Shown: positions 26,375 to 38,995, counted from the stretch's first letter. The stretch is 64,000 nt of DNA from Camelus bactrianus (GCF_048773025.1 NC_133541.1:108105912-108169911); one strand, 5' to 3'. The notes: generated by a model not told the origin, from the letters alone. Made by a program: numbers and translations.

Positions 26375-28255
26375 TGGTGATCAAATTTAGAGAACTGAAG
26401 AATGGGGAGGCCAGATAGTGGGGGAGTGGATGAGAGATGGCCTGGGGGTGAAGGCACAGGCAGCGCAGAGCCCCTCTAGGGAGGTTTGGGAAAGAACCTT
26501 TGTGCCTCTGCCCTTGGCTTCTGCCCCAGATTAGCGGGCTGGGACTGGATTCTGGACCCTGTCTTGCCCTCAGAGGACTTTGAGCCTATTGCTGTAATGT
26601 CATTTAGAGACCACATGTGCTTGTGAGTGTTTTTCTTTTGCCAGGTTGTAACTGGTGCATCACAATGAACCCAGTAAAAAGGGAAATTAACCGATTTACA
26701 TTTGTTTGCAGAAGCCATTATCTTCTCTGTGTGAGGATTCTGAAGATCTTTCACCCTCCATCCATGTTCTCTTCGTCAAGTTGAACCCTCCGGGGACTTG
26801 GAAGAAGGCGGGCGGGTGGTCTGAAATTTTGTTTAGCTGCAGCCCTGCCCTTGGGCCGGCTGGGGGGATCTCCCACAGGTTGGCCAAACCTCCATTTTCT
26901 CATCTTACATGGGGGTGAAAAATCTCCGCTGTGAAAACCTGTCAGGACTGCTGGGGAGTCCCCAGGAATTGGTTTACAGAGTGGGAAAATGCTTTATAAA
27001 ACACAGGAAGAGTGCTGTGTGCGAAAGGGATTGTGCAGCTGAGTCCTTGGCCCAGACGGCTCCGGGGAGTGAGGGATGGGCTGGGGAAGGCGTGACACAC
27101 ATCCTTGGGATCTGCCTGAAACAGGAAACCTGGCCCCAGAGTTGGGACTGCTTTGGAACACAGCTGCGAGTGCTCTTCAAAGAGCAGCAGTGTAGATGAA
27201 GGTGGGGGTATGGCGGGGAAGGGTGGGGAGGGAGCCCTGAGGGTGTGAGGGAACGGGGCGTGGAACTCAGGCGGTCTTACATAGTCTGGGGACTCGTTGC
27301 CCCTGGGCACTGGGAGGTGGGGTAAACCGTGGCAAGAACTTAGCCTTTGAGTTGGGTGGACCTGGATTTGAAACCTCCTCTGCCACTCCTGTCTGGGTGA
27401 CCTTGGGGAAGTTGCTTCACCTCTCTGAGGTGCAGCTGTCTCGGCTGCAGAGTAAATGGAAAGCAGGTAGCATGACCAGAGTAAGAGATTAATTGCTTTT
27501 AATTGCTCTTATCCCCCGCCTCAGTCTTTGGTAGCTTTCCAGAACAATCTGTATCCATTGTCCGTCTGAAGCATGGGTTGCCTGCCCATTTCAGACTTTC
27601 CCCCTTCATTTGTTGAACATATATCAAGCTCTGCCAGGGAGCAGATAGTCTCTGTCCTTGAAGAACTCTGTGTGTATGTGTGTGTGCGTGAGAAAGGAGA
27701 GGAAACTGTTACACCATGTGGTCAATGCTATAATTACGGTGACCATGTTCTCCAAACCACAAATCAGATCACATGGTCTGACAGAGGCTATTTTCTGCCT
27801 CCACTGAAGTCCAAACATGAAATCACATGTAGTTACACATTCATCGAATCACCTTTTACTTTTTTAAAGAAGCAAATGACATGGAATTTGGATTCTTTGT
27901 GACACATCCCGCCGTAGTCCCAGAAAATCACTCAAGCCATGACCAAGTCCCATACAGAGCCCTGGCAGGAGCAGGAAGGCTTCCCGGGTGAGGTGCTGCT
28001 TACCTGGGGCCTTGAAGGCTGAATAGGAGGTCTTCAGGCAGGGAAAGAGCGGGTGGCCTTAGTGCGTTTGGAACAGGACCTACCCTTCCTACTCTATAGA
28101 CGACCCTGCCGGGAACTGGGGACGCTGGCTAAAGTAGGCAACAGTGTCTGTTTTTAGTTACTTTTCACTTTCATGTTCCAAAGACTTCCTGGGAAACAGA
28201 ATTGTTACAGGCCAGTATCACAGCATGGTTACATTGCATCATATCTTCTGATGCA
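26375..28255. other. Intergenic, no gene recognised
   Basis: Includes a sense MIR near 27,340-27,460 (GTGACCTTGGGGAAGTTGCT), a G-rich run at 27,200-27,260, and L2-like text about 27,950-28,060. The stretches 26,480-27,190 and 27,480-27,900 match no repeat I know and are candidates for conserved non-coding DNA; no reading frame looks coding. Confidence 0.45.
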
Positions 28256-28259
28256 TTTA

Positions 28260-28440
28260 CTTGTCTGTCTCTGCAGTAGGCTACACATTCCTGGAGGACA
28301 GGGGCCACATCTGTCCTGACCATCTCTGTGTCTGTCTACTTCCTCTCCCCCACCAGGATGGTGTGAGGAAGACTATAGGAGAGGTACTAATCAATGTCAA
28401 ATGAATAAAGGAATGAAGTGCCATGGATGGGCATTTTGTA
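28260..28440 (+). mobile_element. L2 LINE 3' tail
   Basis: Sense L2 tail: CTACACATTCCTGGAGGACA, GGGCCACATCTGTCCTGACC, ending CAAATGAATAAAGGAATGA. Confidence 0.6.
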
Positions 28441-28489
28441 GGGAGACAGTGTTCTGTGTTTTGTGATGAATCCATTGACTTTCATTTTA

Positions 28490-29430
28490 TATGTTTAGTT
28501 AGCAAATATGTACTGGTTGCCTGCCCTGTGCCTGGCACTGTGTGGGGCTCCGGGACTCAGCTGTGTCTGTGACCAATACAGTCCTGTCCACACACAGCAT
28601 ACAGTCTAGAGAGGCAGCTGACAAATAACTATAAGCGTGATGAAGAGAGATTGTGACATGTAGACCAGGAAGTGGTCTGGGTCAGGGGCACAGGGGAAGC
28701 TCGAGGAGAAAATGAAATTCAACCTGATGCCCAAAGGATCACAAATAATCATTTTGCTAACACTTTAATAATGCTTATCATATGATAGACACCACTCTGA
28801 GGTGGTGTTTAACTCATTTAATTCATTTAACTCATTTAATTCTCACAATGCCCCTATGAAGTACAGGCTATTATTATCCTAGTTTAGAGATGAACACAGA
28901 GGTTGAAAAACTGGCCCACGGTCACACAACTTGTCAGCGGCAGAACTGGCATTCAGACCCAGGCAATCCACAATTTTAATGGGGAATTAGGTAAAGGGGA
29001 AAGTGGTGCAAACCATTTCAAGACAAGAGATAGGCTGGACAAAAAGGTGGAGAATTTATCCTGAGAGCAATGGGAAGCCATTGGTGGTTTTAAGTAAGAA
29101 ATGAGCTTTTTGAGGTTGTATGAGAGGAGACAGAGTGGGAGGGAGGGAGAGCAGTTAAGGGGCTGTTAACATGGGCCAAAGCAAAGACAAGATGGTGGCT
29201 TGGACTAGGGTGGTAGTGATGAAGAGGAAGGAATGGGATTGGGTTAGAGAAGAAAAAACCGGAGGCAGAACCAATAGAACTGGCCCATGAATGCAATGCG
29301 GGGACAAGGAGCTGGTGTCAGATTTCTAGGCTAGGCATATGAATTGAACACACAGGAGGAGGGGGAGAAGCAGGTTTGGGTGGAAGACAATGAGTTCAGC
29401 CTTTGACTTACAGAATTGGATAAAGCGAAC
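28490..29430 (-). mobile_element. L2 LINE with a MIR inside
   Basis: Antisense L2: GCCCTGTGCCTGGCACTGTG, ACAGTCTAGAGAGGCAGCTG, then after the interruption GAGCAATGGGAAGCCATTGG, AAGATGGTGGCTTGGACTAG and AGCAGGTTTGGGTGGAAGAC. An antisense MIR occupies about 28,740-28,980 (ATTCTCACAATGCCCCTATG). It either inserted here or sits between two L2 fragments. Confidence 0.65.
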
Positions 29431-29929
29431 CTTGGGGCACCCAAGCAGCATGCCAAGTGGGCAGTGGCGGGGGACACAAGCTGAGGGGGAGGTGTGGGCA
29501 GGGGGGGTTGCCAGCACAGAGAAGGTCCCCAAAGCTCTGGGAGATGTGGGTGGGTCCTGAGGGGATGGAGGAGCAGGGCATCTTGACAGCCTTCCTCAGA
29601 ACCTCCCAGGGTATGGTTAGAAATGCAGGTCCTCAGCTTCACCTAGACCCATGGAGGCCGGTTCCCTGCGTAGGGCCTGGGCCTCGCATTTTACAGGCTT
29701 TCTGGATGACAGTGAGCTGGAGGGCCTTGGACCCAACATGGTGAACAGCAACTCTGAAGACTTGAAAAAAGCAGAAAGAGCTGTCAGTGACGGGGAGTTA
29801 CCCCAGCTCACAGCTGCCCCTTAAAGGCTTTGGATCTGCATCTCGATTGGTGAGATGCTGGCTCTCACTCAGCTTGGGGAGGAGGACTGGCCTCTGTTCC
29901 CCTCGACCCTCCCACAGCAGGGCTTTTAC

Positions 29930-30280
29930 TACCTCACCTGCTTACAGCCTTCTCACTCCACCTGGCCCTCGGATGTCCCTTCCATTGGGCCCCTCATAGA
30001 AGGTCACCCATAATCCGCTCCTAACCCACCTCTCCAGTTTTCTTGCTCATTCTTTCCTTCCTGCTTCCTCCACCCCTTCCCGCCCCACCCCCAGTCCCCC
30101 ATGCAACACTCAGCTTTTCCTGAATGCTTTCCATGCGGCTGTAACAGGTTGTTCCTTGTACTGGGAATGTCCATTCCCCTCACCGCCCCCCCATCCTGCC
30201 CTGTCCCTTGAGATCCTGCCTCCTCCTCCCGAAGTTCCCTTGTTCTGCTCCCCTCTTATTGTGGGCCAGAGCACTTGCCC
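29930..30280 (+). mobile_element. L2 LINE fragment
   Basis: Sense, diverged L2 3' coding end (CATGCAACACTCAGCTTTTC, GTTCCTTGTACTGGGAATGT, GAGATCCTGCCTCCTCCTCC). Confidence 0.45.
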
Positions 30281-30937
30281 TGGGTGTCCCCAACAGGCCC
30301 ACAATTCAGCCTCCAGACACAGGGAGGGACATGCAGATCATCTCCAAACATACCCAGACACTTCTTGAGAGTGCAGACCTAGGTCTGTGGGAGGTCAAAA
30401 GGGCATGAAGGAGACCCTGGAGCTCTGATGGGCAGAGGAGACAGAATGGAAAGTGTGGAATGAGGCTGAGCAGAGGCTGCCCTGGACGCTTCTGCACACC
30501 CTGGGAAAGAGCAGCCTGTGTGAGCCCATCTCCAGCCTGTCCCAGGCACTGGCATGGGTTGGCTCCTCCCAGGCCTCACCTGTGCGGCAGTCGAGGCTGC
30601 CTTCTCATTGTCTGACTCCTCACTGCTCTCTGAGTCCTCCTGTACCTCTTTCAACCCTGTACCTCTGTTACCAAGAGCACAAGGCCTAGCACAGAGAAGA
30701 TGCTCACAGGATCTCATGTGAATGGAAATGGTCTCCCAAGCAGCAATTAGCATGAGTAAGAGTCTAGGGACTTGTTTAACCTGCCTAAGACCCAGACAAT
30801 ATTCAAGGACTTGGAATGAGTCTGTCCTACCCTCATGTGTCAAGTTTGGCTTCTCTATCCCCCTTGGCTCTGCTCTGGTTACTCTTTGTTTGTTTGTTTT
30901 TTAAACTTTGCTCCTACAGTTAGATAATCTTGAGCTT

Positions 30938-30991
30938 CGGCCCCGGGGTGCTTGCTGCACGCCCCGCTGGCCGCCTGGGCCTTCTGAGCAG
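30938..30991 (+). repeat. Decayed duplicate of a NDST1 CpG-island segment
   Basis: 54 bp matching 32,054-32,106 at roughly 85%. Shared blocks are CCCCGGGGTGCT, GGCCGCCTGGGCCT and GAGCAG. Most differences are C-to-T, several at CpG sites that are intact in the island copy. See findings. Confidence 0.7.
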
Positions 30992-31009
30992 GCAAGTCCT
31001 TAGGAAACT

Positions 31010-31115
31010 AACAATCCACTGTTTTCCAAATTTGCTCCAGCCTCACCCCAGGCCCAGAGTCAGGATCTCTAGGGGTGGGGCCTGGTGATCTACATCATTA
31101 GCAAGCTCCTTATGG
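31010..31115 (+). mobile_element. Possible MER20-like hAT remnant
   Basis: CCTCACCCCAGGCCCAGAGTCAG, GGGGTGGGGCCTGGTGATCT and CATTAGCAAGCTCC follow the middle of the MER20 consensus. The ends are not preserved. Confidence 0.45.
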
Positions 31116-31394
31116 CTCACTAATCAACCAATCAACTAATGACCCAGTGCCTCATTTTACAGGCTGGCTCATGGATGGCAAAACGCTCCACCTGGAACAG
31201 TCAGATCTGCGTGCAGGCTGGGGCTCTCAGCCACTTAAGAGACTCCCAGAAATCATTTCTTCTCCCTGGGCCTCGTTTTCCTCATCTGTTTAATGAGGAT
31301 GACCACTGTACTCTTGCCTAATTTGCGGGGTCCTTGAGATGGTTGAAATAACACTGGGGGTGGGAAACAGGCTCAGCGGGAGGAGAGATTTGCA

Positions 31395-31520
31395 CCTCTT
31401 CATCTGCCTGTTATGTGCTAGGCACTGGGGATTCAGCTGGGAACAACTTGTTGGGGGAGATGGCATTCTAGTAAACAATGAAACCAGTAAATGAACCAGA
31501 TAATCATGGTAAAGGAAATA
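31395..31520 (-). mobile_element. L2 LINE 3' end fragment
   Basis: Antisense: TGCCTGTTATGTGCTAGGCA, GGAGATGGCATTCTAGTAAA, AACAATGAAACCAGTAAATG. Confidence 0.6.
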
Positions 31521-31679
31521 AAGGGGTTTTCGAGAGTCAGGGCAAAGGGTGAGGGGTGCCAGGAAGGCCTGCCCAGGAGGAGTCACGGCAGCTGACTTGG
31601 CTGTTGAGGAGCCCGCTGAAGAGGCCTGGACTGTTGTCATAAGCCCAGTGGCGGTAGAGCCAGGAGGCCCCCTCAGGCC

Positions 31680-32880
31680 GGCCAGGGTGCTCCCAGAGAC
31701 CTCAGTGGCGCGGCGGCGCGAGTCTTTGTCTCCCTGGTTCCCTCTGAAGCCTCTTAGACCCCCAGCGCTGTTCCCTCTTTGACCCCGAAGAACTTGTTGG
31801 CTTCCCCGGGGCTTTGTTTCCCCGGGGTCACCACCTCCGGGACTCCAGGCAGCCGCCCCGGGCCCTCGTGGGTCCCACATCTGACACCCCCCCTCCGGCC
31901 CCCGCCCCCTACCCGCTCCGAGACTGGGGTCAAAGGCAGCCCGCGTCACGTGGTCGCCGAGCAGCACCGAATCGGCCGGGAGAGCCGAGGGAGAATCCGG
32001 GTGGAAGCCGAGAAATCCAGCCCCGATAGCAGCGCCCGGTCCCGCCCCGGCCCCCGCCCCGGGGTGCTCGCCGAACGCCCGCCGGCCGCCTGGGCCTCCC
32101 GAGCAGATCTACGGCCGGCACCCACGCTCCATCACGAGATCGAACCCCGCTTCCACCGCAGCGATTCGGGGAGGTAGGCGCCGGAGCAGGAGGGGGTAAG
32201 GAGAGATGGGCTGGGGGCCCCTCGGCGCGCGGGTTCGCCCTTCTGTGCTCCGCGGGCCCGCGGTGGGCGAGGCGGAGCGCCCCAACTTCCAGCCTTCGGG
32301 GAGACCCCCGCCGCCTGCCGCGGGATGGGGGGGGTGGCTGCGCGCTGCCCCAGAGCAGTGCCGGGGGCCGGGACTGGGGGCTGGGCACCGGGAGGGAGGG
32401 GGAGGGAGGAGGAGAGCGAGCGAGCGGGAGGCGGGGCGGGCGGCGGCAGCGGCGGCTGCGGCTTGGAGCGGGGGTGGGAGAGGCGGGAGGCGGCCGCGAA
32501 GGGGTTAACCTCGGCCCCGGCCAGTGCCCAGCGGCGCACGCACGCCCGGGGGGACCCAGGCGTCCGGCGGCTCGCCGGGAGCGCCCCCTCCCCGGGTGGC
32601 GCTCCAGCCGTGGCAGGTAAGAGGCTGGGAGGGCCGAGGCCGGCCAGTCCCCTGTTGCCGAGCCGGCGGGGCCCGAGCCGGGCGTGCAGGCCGCACGGGG
32701 CCCAATCGGCCGCCGGCGCAAGTTTGGTGCGGGCGGGCGCCGGGCGGGCCGGGAGAATCTGCCCGGCCCCGCGCACGGGGGTGGGAGGACAAAGGGGTGG
32801 GGGACCGCGCGGGGGCCGGGGGCAGGCCGGGGTGCCGGCGAGGGCAGCGCGGCAGCTGTAGGTCACGGATAATGTCACTC
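31680..32880 (+). promoter_or_regulatory. NDST1: CpG island promoter of NDST1
   Basis: About 1.2 kb, very GC-rich with abundant CpG, unlike either flank. It has a CACGTG E-box at 31,947-31,952, many GC boxes (GAGGCGGGGCGGGC at about 32,429-32,442), no TATA, and a run of CGG/GGC repeats typical of dispersed-start promoters. It lies at the 5' end of NDST1 by synteny. Besides the donor at 32,617, a second donor-like GGGGAGGTAGG at about 32,168-32,178 could end an alternative first exon. Confidence 0.8.
32330..32616 (+). other. NDST1: NDST1 non-coding exon 1 (5' limit approximate)
   Basis: Exon 1 is inferred from the strong donor TGGCAG|GTAAGA with the cut after 32,616. It lies inside the CpG island, downstream of the GC boxes. 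No coding sequence is expected, because the NDST1 start codon is in exon 2. The 5' limit is a guess. Confidence 0.55.
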
Positions 32881-33339
32881 ACGAGGAATGCCCCCTCCCC
32901 CTCCCCTACTCCCGAACAGGGGAAACTTTTGTCTGGCGAGGGAGGGGGTTAGAGGCCGTGTCCCCGCTTCGGGAAGAGTAAGGCAGCCGGACCGGTTTTC
33001 TCTGGGCTGTGATCGGCCCGGTCTCTAACTCCCCTCCTCCCTCAGGTTCTCGGAGCAACGATCCCCGGCTTTGAACGCTGATCTTTAACACTTTGGGAAG
33101 GGGTAAGGAGGGGGCGTATGTGGACGCGTGGGCCCTAGGAGAGACTGAGAAACTGGGGACTGACCTCCTGGTTCTTTCCCAGATTCAGGCACCCGGGTCA
33201 GCTAGGAGCCATGCTAGACCCAGGAGTTACAGAGCCCCACCATCACGCCCTTGTGCTGTACTCTTGCCCCCAAGGCATTCGGAGTAGCCTGGGGCATTAT
33301 TGTCCCTGATCTGAGGTTCAGACTGACCTGGGTGTCTGT

Positions 33340-33440
33340 CAGCTCTGTAACTTTGGGATCGGCCCTTACCTTCCCCTAGCCTCAGTTTCCTTGCCTGTAA
33401 AATGGGCAATTTATAGTATCTGCCAGAATATGGATGAAAC
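33340..33440 (+). mobile_element. MIR SINE
   Basis: Sense MIR: AGCTCTGTAACTTTGGGATC, CTCAGTTTCCTTGCCTGTAA, AATGGGCAATTTATAG. Confidence 0.7.
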
Positions 33441-33474
33441 GAGAACCCGTGGTACCTTAGTTAATTGTGGCAAG

Positions 33475-33665
33475 TTTATATTCAACAAGTATTTGTTGAA
33501 TGTTTACTATGTGCCAGGCCCTGGGCTAATTGCTTTACATACATTATCTCATTTAATTCTCCTACATTACTATTAGCAACATTTTACAGAGAGGGATACT
33601 GAGGCACAGAATCCTAAAGGTCACACAGGTGTGAAGAAGTAGAACTTGGATTTGACTCCCCTCCC
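33475..33665 (-). mobile_element. MIR SINE
   Basis: Antisense MIR, well preserved: TGTTTACTATGTGCCAGGCC, ACATTATCTCATTTAATTCT, TTTTACAGAGAGGGATACTG, AAGGTCACACAGGTG. Confidence 0.8.
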
Positions 33666-35619
33666 CCAGCCTGAGTCTCAACTACAGGGCTCTATAAGGT
33701 CTTGCTGCAACTGAGTTCATGGCATCATTTTCCATAGAAATTATGAGGTCACCAGCCCCTCTTCCCTTGACTCTTACCCCCAAGTGATGCTTCTTCTGCC
33801 TGGTACTGGTGCGGACTGAGGTCTTGTGCCCTGGCTCTTGTTACTGCTGGGCCTGGAGCTCCCTGATGGTCCAAGTTCTGTTGCTGTCTAGGTCTGCGAC
33901 AGGAGCGCTCTCCCAGTGCGAGTGGTGCAGGGAGGAGCTCTCCCTGGCTCCTGCTGGGGACAGCTGGTGACTTTGTCAACAGGCTTCTCTCCAGCACCCA
34001 GGGGACCGCAGAGCCTTTCAACTCCATTCAGACCAGGTCACTTTCAGATCAGCAAGGGGCAGAGGTAGGACCAGAAGTGGAGCCCTTGGGGCGATGGGAG
34101 ACATAAGGCCAAGGGATTCATATTCCTGATGTCCTCTTATCTGACTCATCTGCAGGGTCCTCATTGCTAAAGTAATGGGCTGACCTAGGTGCTGCAGCAC
34201 CAAGGGTCCTTGAGGACAGTAATGAAGGGTGGACTGTGAGCCGCTGTCCTGATTGCAGAATCCTCATGGAAAATGTATGGGTATATGGGTTTCTGTGCCT
34301 AGGGCACACTGTAGGCCCTCAGTAAGTAGTCCAGGAGTGAATGAGTGGTGGCCCAGACTTTCATTTGCCTTAGTGCCCTGTACTGGCCCAGTCTTTTGGT
34401 GGGGGTATTATCTCATGATTGTGAATCAGGCTCTGAGTGGGGATCCTGAGTAATTTCTTAAAAAATGGAGAGCAAATTTCTAGTTAGCAAATGACATCTT
34501 AAAACAATGGAATGGGAACAGATAATGAAAGACATTTTCAGGAGAGGAAAGTTTGTGCATTATTACTATTCTGACTGCTCCGAGGACTACTCCGGCACTG
34601 CGTCTGGGATTTGCAGTGTCTGTAGGCTTTTCCTGGGCCCTGAGAATAGGGGGCCCTCCTGGGCTGACAGTTTACTGTCAGCTTTTAGAAACAAGAGTGG
34701 AAATTCCACTACTTAGCTGGACTTTGAGGGGACTCAGAAATGTGGGGCATTGAGTGGAGGGGCTGAAAGGAGTCCTAAGGGATGGGATGACCCTTGGCAT
34801 GTGGTCGTATTCTCCTGGTCTTTATGATCAGAGCAAGAGAATCAACAGGTGAAGGGAGGGGGAGCCAGCAAGTATGAAAAGATGGAGAGTGAGTCTCCTA
34901 TCACAAGGGGGTATGCAAAGAGCAGTATTACAGTCACAAGTTGAGGATGTGGTTAAGAGTATGAAATCATAGACTGGGGGTTGACCTAGGGGCCAACTGA
35001 GAAACTCTGCATGTGAAAAACTTAGAAATGGACTCTGGTCTCAGCAGCCCAGAGCTCCCTCTGCCCTGAGCTTTGGACCTGCTTGACCTGTCTTTCATAC
35101 TTTGGGGTCAAAGCCAGGCCTGCAAGTCCCTAGAGACTGGGCAGACTTCTGCTGGCTTGGAATTTGGTTTTGGGTATGGCTTGAAATATCTGGACTGTTT
35201 ACAGGACTTGGACATTCTTTACTTGAAATGGAACGTTAGGGTAATTTGTTAAATATGTATGGAAAATCTCTGTGGATGAGGGTGAAGGGGAAATGAAATG
35301 GGGTGAAGTGCTGCTGGTTTCTGACTGGAGAGGCTGCTAATCTGATGGGGGAGGGAAGGCGAGGATCAAGTGATGGCGAAGAGGCAGGATGTGATCAGTG
35401 ATAGATGGGCTTTGGAAGGTCAGTGGAGGGGAAAAGCTCCTCTGGTTGTTAATGTCGGCAAGGCTTCCTGAGGGAGGAAGTGTTTGTGAGGGTGCAGGCA
35501 GTGGGAAGGGGGGCAGTGGGAGGCGAGATCGGGTGGTGGGGAGCTTGCAGTACCCTGCTCAGGAGTTTGGATTTTATTCTGTGGCTGGTGGAGAGGACAG
35601 AGGGTTGTCAGCAGCTGAT

Positions 35620-35810
35620 TGAGTCGATGCTTGTTACTCTGTCTTGTGCCAGGCTCCTTACAGACGCTCCATTGAAATCTCACAATACTTCTGTAAACTA
35701 GCTGCTGTTGCTGGTCACCCCCTGCCCCACCACACTGTCACATGGGGAAGTGGAAGCTCAGAGGGGTGAGTCACTTGCAGAACTGGGTTCGAACCCAGGC
35801 TCGAAGTGTT
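35620..35810 (-). mobile_element. MIR SINE
   Basis: Diverged antisense MIR: TGCCAGGCTCCTTACAGACG, AAGTGGAAGCTCAGAGGGGT, TTCGAACCCAGGCTCGAAG. Confidence 0.6.
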
Positions 35811-37439
35811 TCTGCCCTATTGTGCTGCTCCTCTTGGGTCATTTGGCCAGAGATGGTGGTAAGACTGATAGGGTTGAGACCAGCTCAGAGACGATGCTAA
35901 TTGTGGTCCAGCAGAAATTTGACCAAAGTCTGACTCAGGGCATGGGACTGAGAGGGAAGAAGAGAGAGGCTACCAGACTTTGTAGGTGCCTTGGGGATGG
36001 GGTCATCACAGATAATCTAAGGCTTGGGGACGGACCCTTAAGTGGCAGTTTCACTACTTTCAGTTCCCTGCAGGGCTCTCTTTGGGCAGAGGCCATAGTC
36101 TTGTCCTGTGTGGCTCTGAAGGGCAGAGGTAGCACCAAGGGTGACAGAGAAGCTAACAGGAGAATAAGCTGCCCAGGGAGGCAGCAAGGTCCCCGTTGCC
36201 GAACGTATGCAAAGAGGCGGGAGGGTTGGAGAGGGTGCTGAAGGCAGGTACTGGAGGGCCAGGCCTGGGTGACCTCTTTCAGTTCCCTTTTTGCCTGAGA
36301 ATCTCAGCTTTTGGGGTAGTGCTTGGCCCACTTCTATTCTGTTTCTCTCAAAGCTTTTCAGAGCTGCCCCCTCCTGTGCATCTCCAGAAGTTCCCCATAT
36401 GTGCCCTGCCTACAGTGCTCTGCCTGGGAGAACCCTTGCTCCATGGAAAACACTCAGCCCCACTGACCTTTGAGAGACTCTCAGAATGTCTGAATCGGGT
36501 TTCACAGAGGACTGGAACCTTCCCGCTTTCCTTTCTGTGAAACGGATTCAGTCTCTCTTTCCTCAAACCTGAGGAAGTAAGGCTGAATCATGAATCAGGC
36601 TCAATCATCAGGAGTTGGAGGAAAGGGCTAGTGTGTTTGAAAGTGAGGAGTGGGAGGGTTGGGGTGCATCAGGTCGTGGAGGGGTGAGGGGTAGCCCCCT
36701 CCTTCCCCTCATTAGAGGTTAAAAGCAAGGTCTCCTGGCCTTAGGGGGCTCCTGCTGGTGGCATTGTCACAAAGCTCTGCCCATCAGCTTCAGCTTGGAG
36801 GTTTGGAGCTTGGTGGAAGGGGTGAATGTGGATGTCTTGGACTGTGTGGCCTCATGGCTAAAGCCAGTCTGTCACCAAAGGAGTCACAGAGGGCTCTGAA
36901 GCTCTTATCTAGATGAAGATGCGTTTGTGTCAAGTTGTCTCCTGGAGCTTTTTATTCTTGTCTGTTTTACTTTTTGATACAGATTGGATTGCAAATGAAC
37001 ATTTATTTGTTTGAGGGCAAGATGTGGGAGATGACCTGCGATGTGACCTCAGTGCCCCACCTCCTAATCCCCCTCCACCCTCAAACAGAACCTGCCTCTT
37101 TTCCCTCCCTGTGTGTGCCCTATCGCTTCTGGCTTCCACATTTCTGCTGGCAGTGAGGATGCTGCGCCCCAGTCACTTCCCCACACCCACCCCCAAATCC
37201 TCCCCTGCCAGTGCCCAGCTCCACTGTGACCTCTTCCTAATTCCGCAGAGCTGGCACTGCCTGATCCCTTCTCTCCATGTGCAGGGCCTGTTATCTGGGT
37301 CTCTGCGGGGCCCTTCACACACCTGGCTTTAATTTCTGACTCCTTCAGGACGAGTCTCATCTCCTCTAGGCTCCGTTCTCTGGAGGCAGTGTCTGCAAGT
37401 GGGCCATTTCTGCCCCACGGCGGGTGGGCAGCATTGCAG

Positions 37440-37660
37440 AGTGGAGTCCGAGGTCCTGGGTTCACATTCCAACTCTGCCACCACTAGCTGTGGGATCTAG
37501 ATCAAATCACCTAAGCTTCTCTGGGCATTGTTTTCCTCCACTGGAAAACGAGGGTGATAGTAATTCTGTTTCGCTAGGGAGGTTGAGCACATCAGTGCCT
37601 GACCCCTCATGAGAGCCCCGCAAGTAGGAGCTGTGCGAGGAGAACAATGGTTATCATAAT
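37440..37660 (+). mobile_element. MIR SINE
   Basis: Sense MIR: CTGGGTTCACATTCCAACTC, CCACTAGCTGTGGGATCTAG, GGAAAACGAGGGTGATAGTA, with the 3' tail decayed. Confidence 0.7.
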
Positions 37661-38189
37661 TACTGTTTATGCCTAGGAGATGGTCTGTCTTTTGAGAGAT
37701 GGAAGGAAGAATCTCCGGAGTTTGAGTTTTTATACTTTCTCTCTAATGACTTGAGGAGGCTCGTATGATAAGGAAACTGAGACCAGGAGAGAGAGGGCAG
37801 TTTGTGTGGGGTGTGGGAACTGCCCACCTTAGCCAGGAAGCCTGGCAGAGTGTCCTCTCTCGGTTACACCTGTTTTTCATCTTCTCTTCTTTCATCAGGG
37901 TTAAGGTGCTCAAGTTCTGTAGTTGCAGCGTCCTCCCTGGTGGCCACGTTGAGGAGTATCTAAAATTTATGGCAGATAAGTTGACCAGGCCGGCAAGTGC
38001 TGTGGCTGCCCTCACGCCCAGGGACCTGTACCCCAGACTGTGTGCACCGTGGGCTGCAGCCTCCAGGGGCCTCCCGCCCAGCCTCCCCATGCTCCGGGAA
38101 GGGGGAGAGGATGGGGGCAGAGAGAGGTGACCTGGGCTAGGTCTTGGGGCAGGTGACTAGGACACAGATAGAGGAGAGGCTGGGAGCTA

Positions 38190-38345
38190 GGCTCTGGAGC
38201 AGGATGGTCTGGGTTCAAATCTCTGCTGGACCACCCCTCGCTTGTGTTTTAGTTTCTTCCTCTTTGTGAAGGGGATAATAATTGTCTGCATCTCACGGCA
38301 TTTAGAAAGGGAAGGTGCTTAACCACAAGCTCAGTCCATGTTAGT
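38190..38345 (+). mobile_element. MIR SINE
   Basis: Sense MIR: GGTCTGGGTTCAAATCTCTG then TTCCTCTTTGTGAAGGGGAT. A fainter antisense copy follows to about 38,450. Confidence 0.6.
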
Positions 38346-38995
38346 TATGGTTGGCGCTGTAGTTGATCACGTAGTTAACGACTCAGGAGCTCGTTTTAAT
38401 CCTCCCAATAGCAGTGGGAGATGCGCACTGTTGTCACCCCCTTTTAAAATCTAGCGAGGTGGACAGCTTGGCCTGGAGCGGTTCAGACTTGGAGGGGTTA
38501 CCATCAGGGTGTGGTGGTGTCTGAGGGGCCACTCTAGTCAGACGAAGCTGAATTGTTCTGTGAGGCACTGGAAACGAGGAGACCATCAGAGTTGGCCAAG
38601 GTGGAAGTGGTTATGTCTGCAGGTTCCTGTGTGCTTGCGAAGTGGTGGGGACTCGGCCCCATTCAGACCTAAGGTCTGGCTCCGTGAGGCGGGGCGTGGA
38701 TTCACCTCACCCCTGGGCCGGCCAAGGATCGGCCTGTCTGGGCAGGTCTAGGGTGGCGGTTGGTGGAGGTTTGCTGGAGTTATTACGCAGCCATCACTGA
38801 TTTATGCTACCTGCCCAGGCAGAGGCCAGGTGAGGAGAAATGAATGTTGTCATGGCAGGGCCTTCACTCAGGCTGCACCCTCTGCCTGGATCCCCTGCTC
38901 TCCTTACTCCAGGGCAGTTCCTGCTTGGACATTGACAGGAGTGTTAGCATCACCTATTCACAAAAGCTCTCTTTGATTCACCTGCAGGTTAAGTC

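Noticed and set aside
31930-32878. Long minus-strand open frames (about 250-260 codons) across the NDST1 CpG island
   Set aside because: Very Pro/Arg/Ala/Gly-rich in overlapping frames, as expected where GC-rich DNA lacks stop codons. No known domain, and it overlaps the promoter and exon 1 of NDST1.
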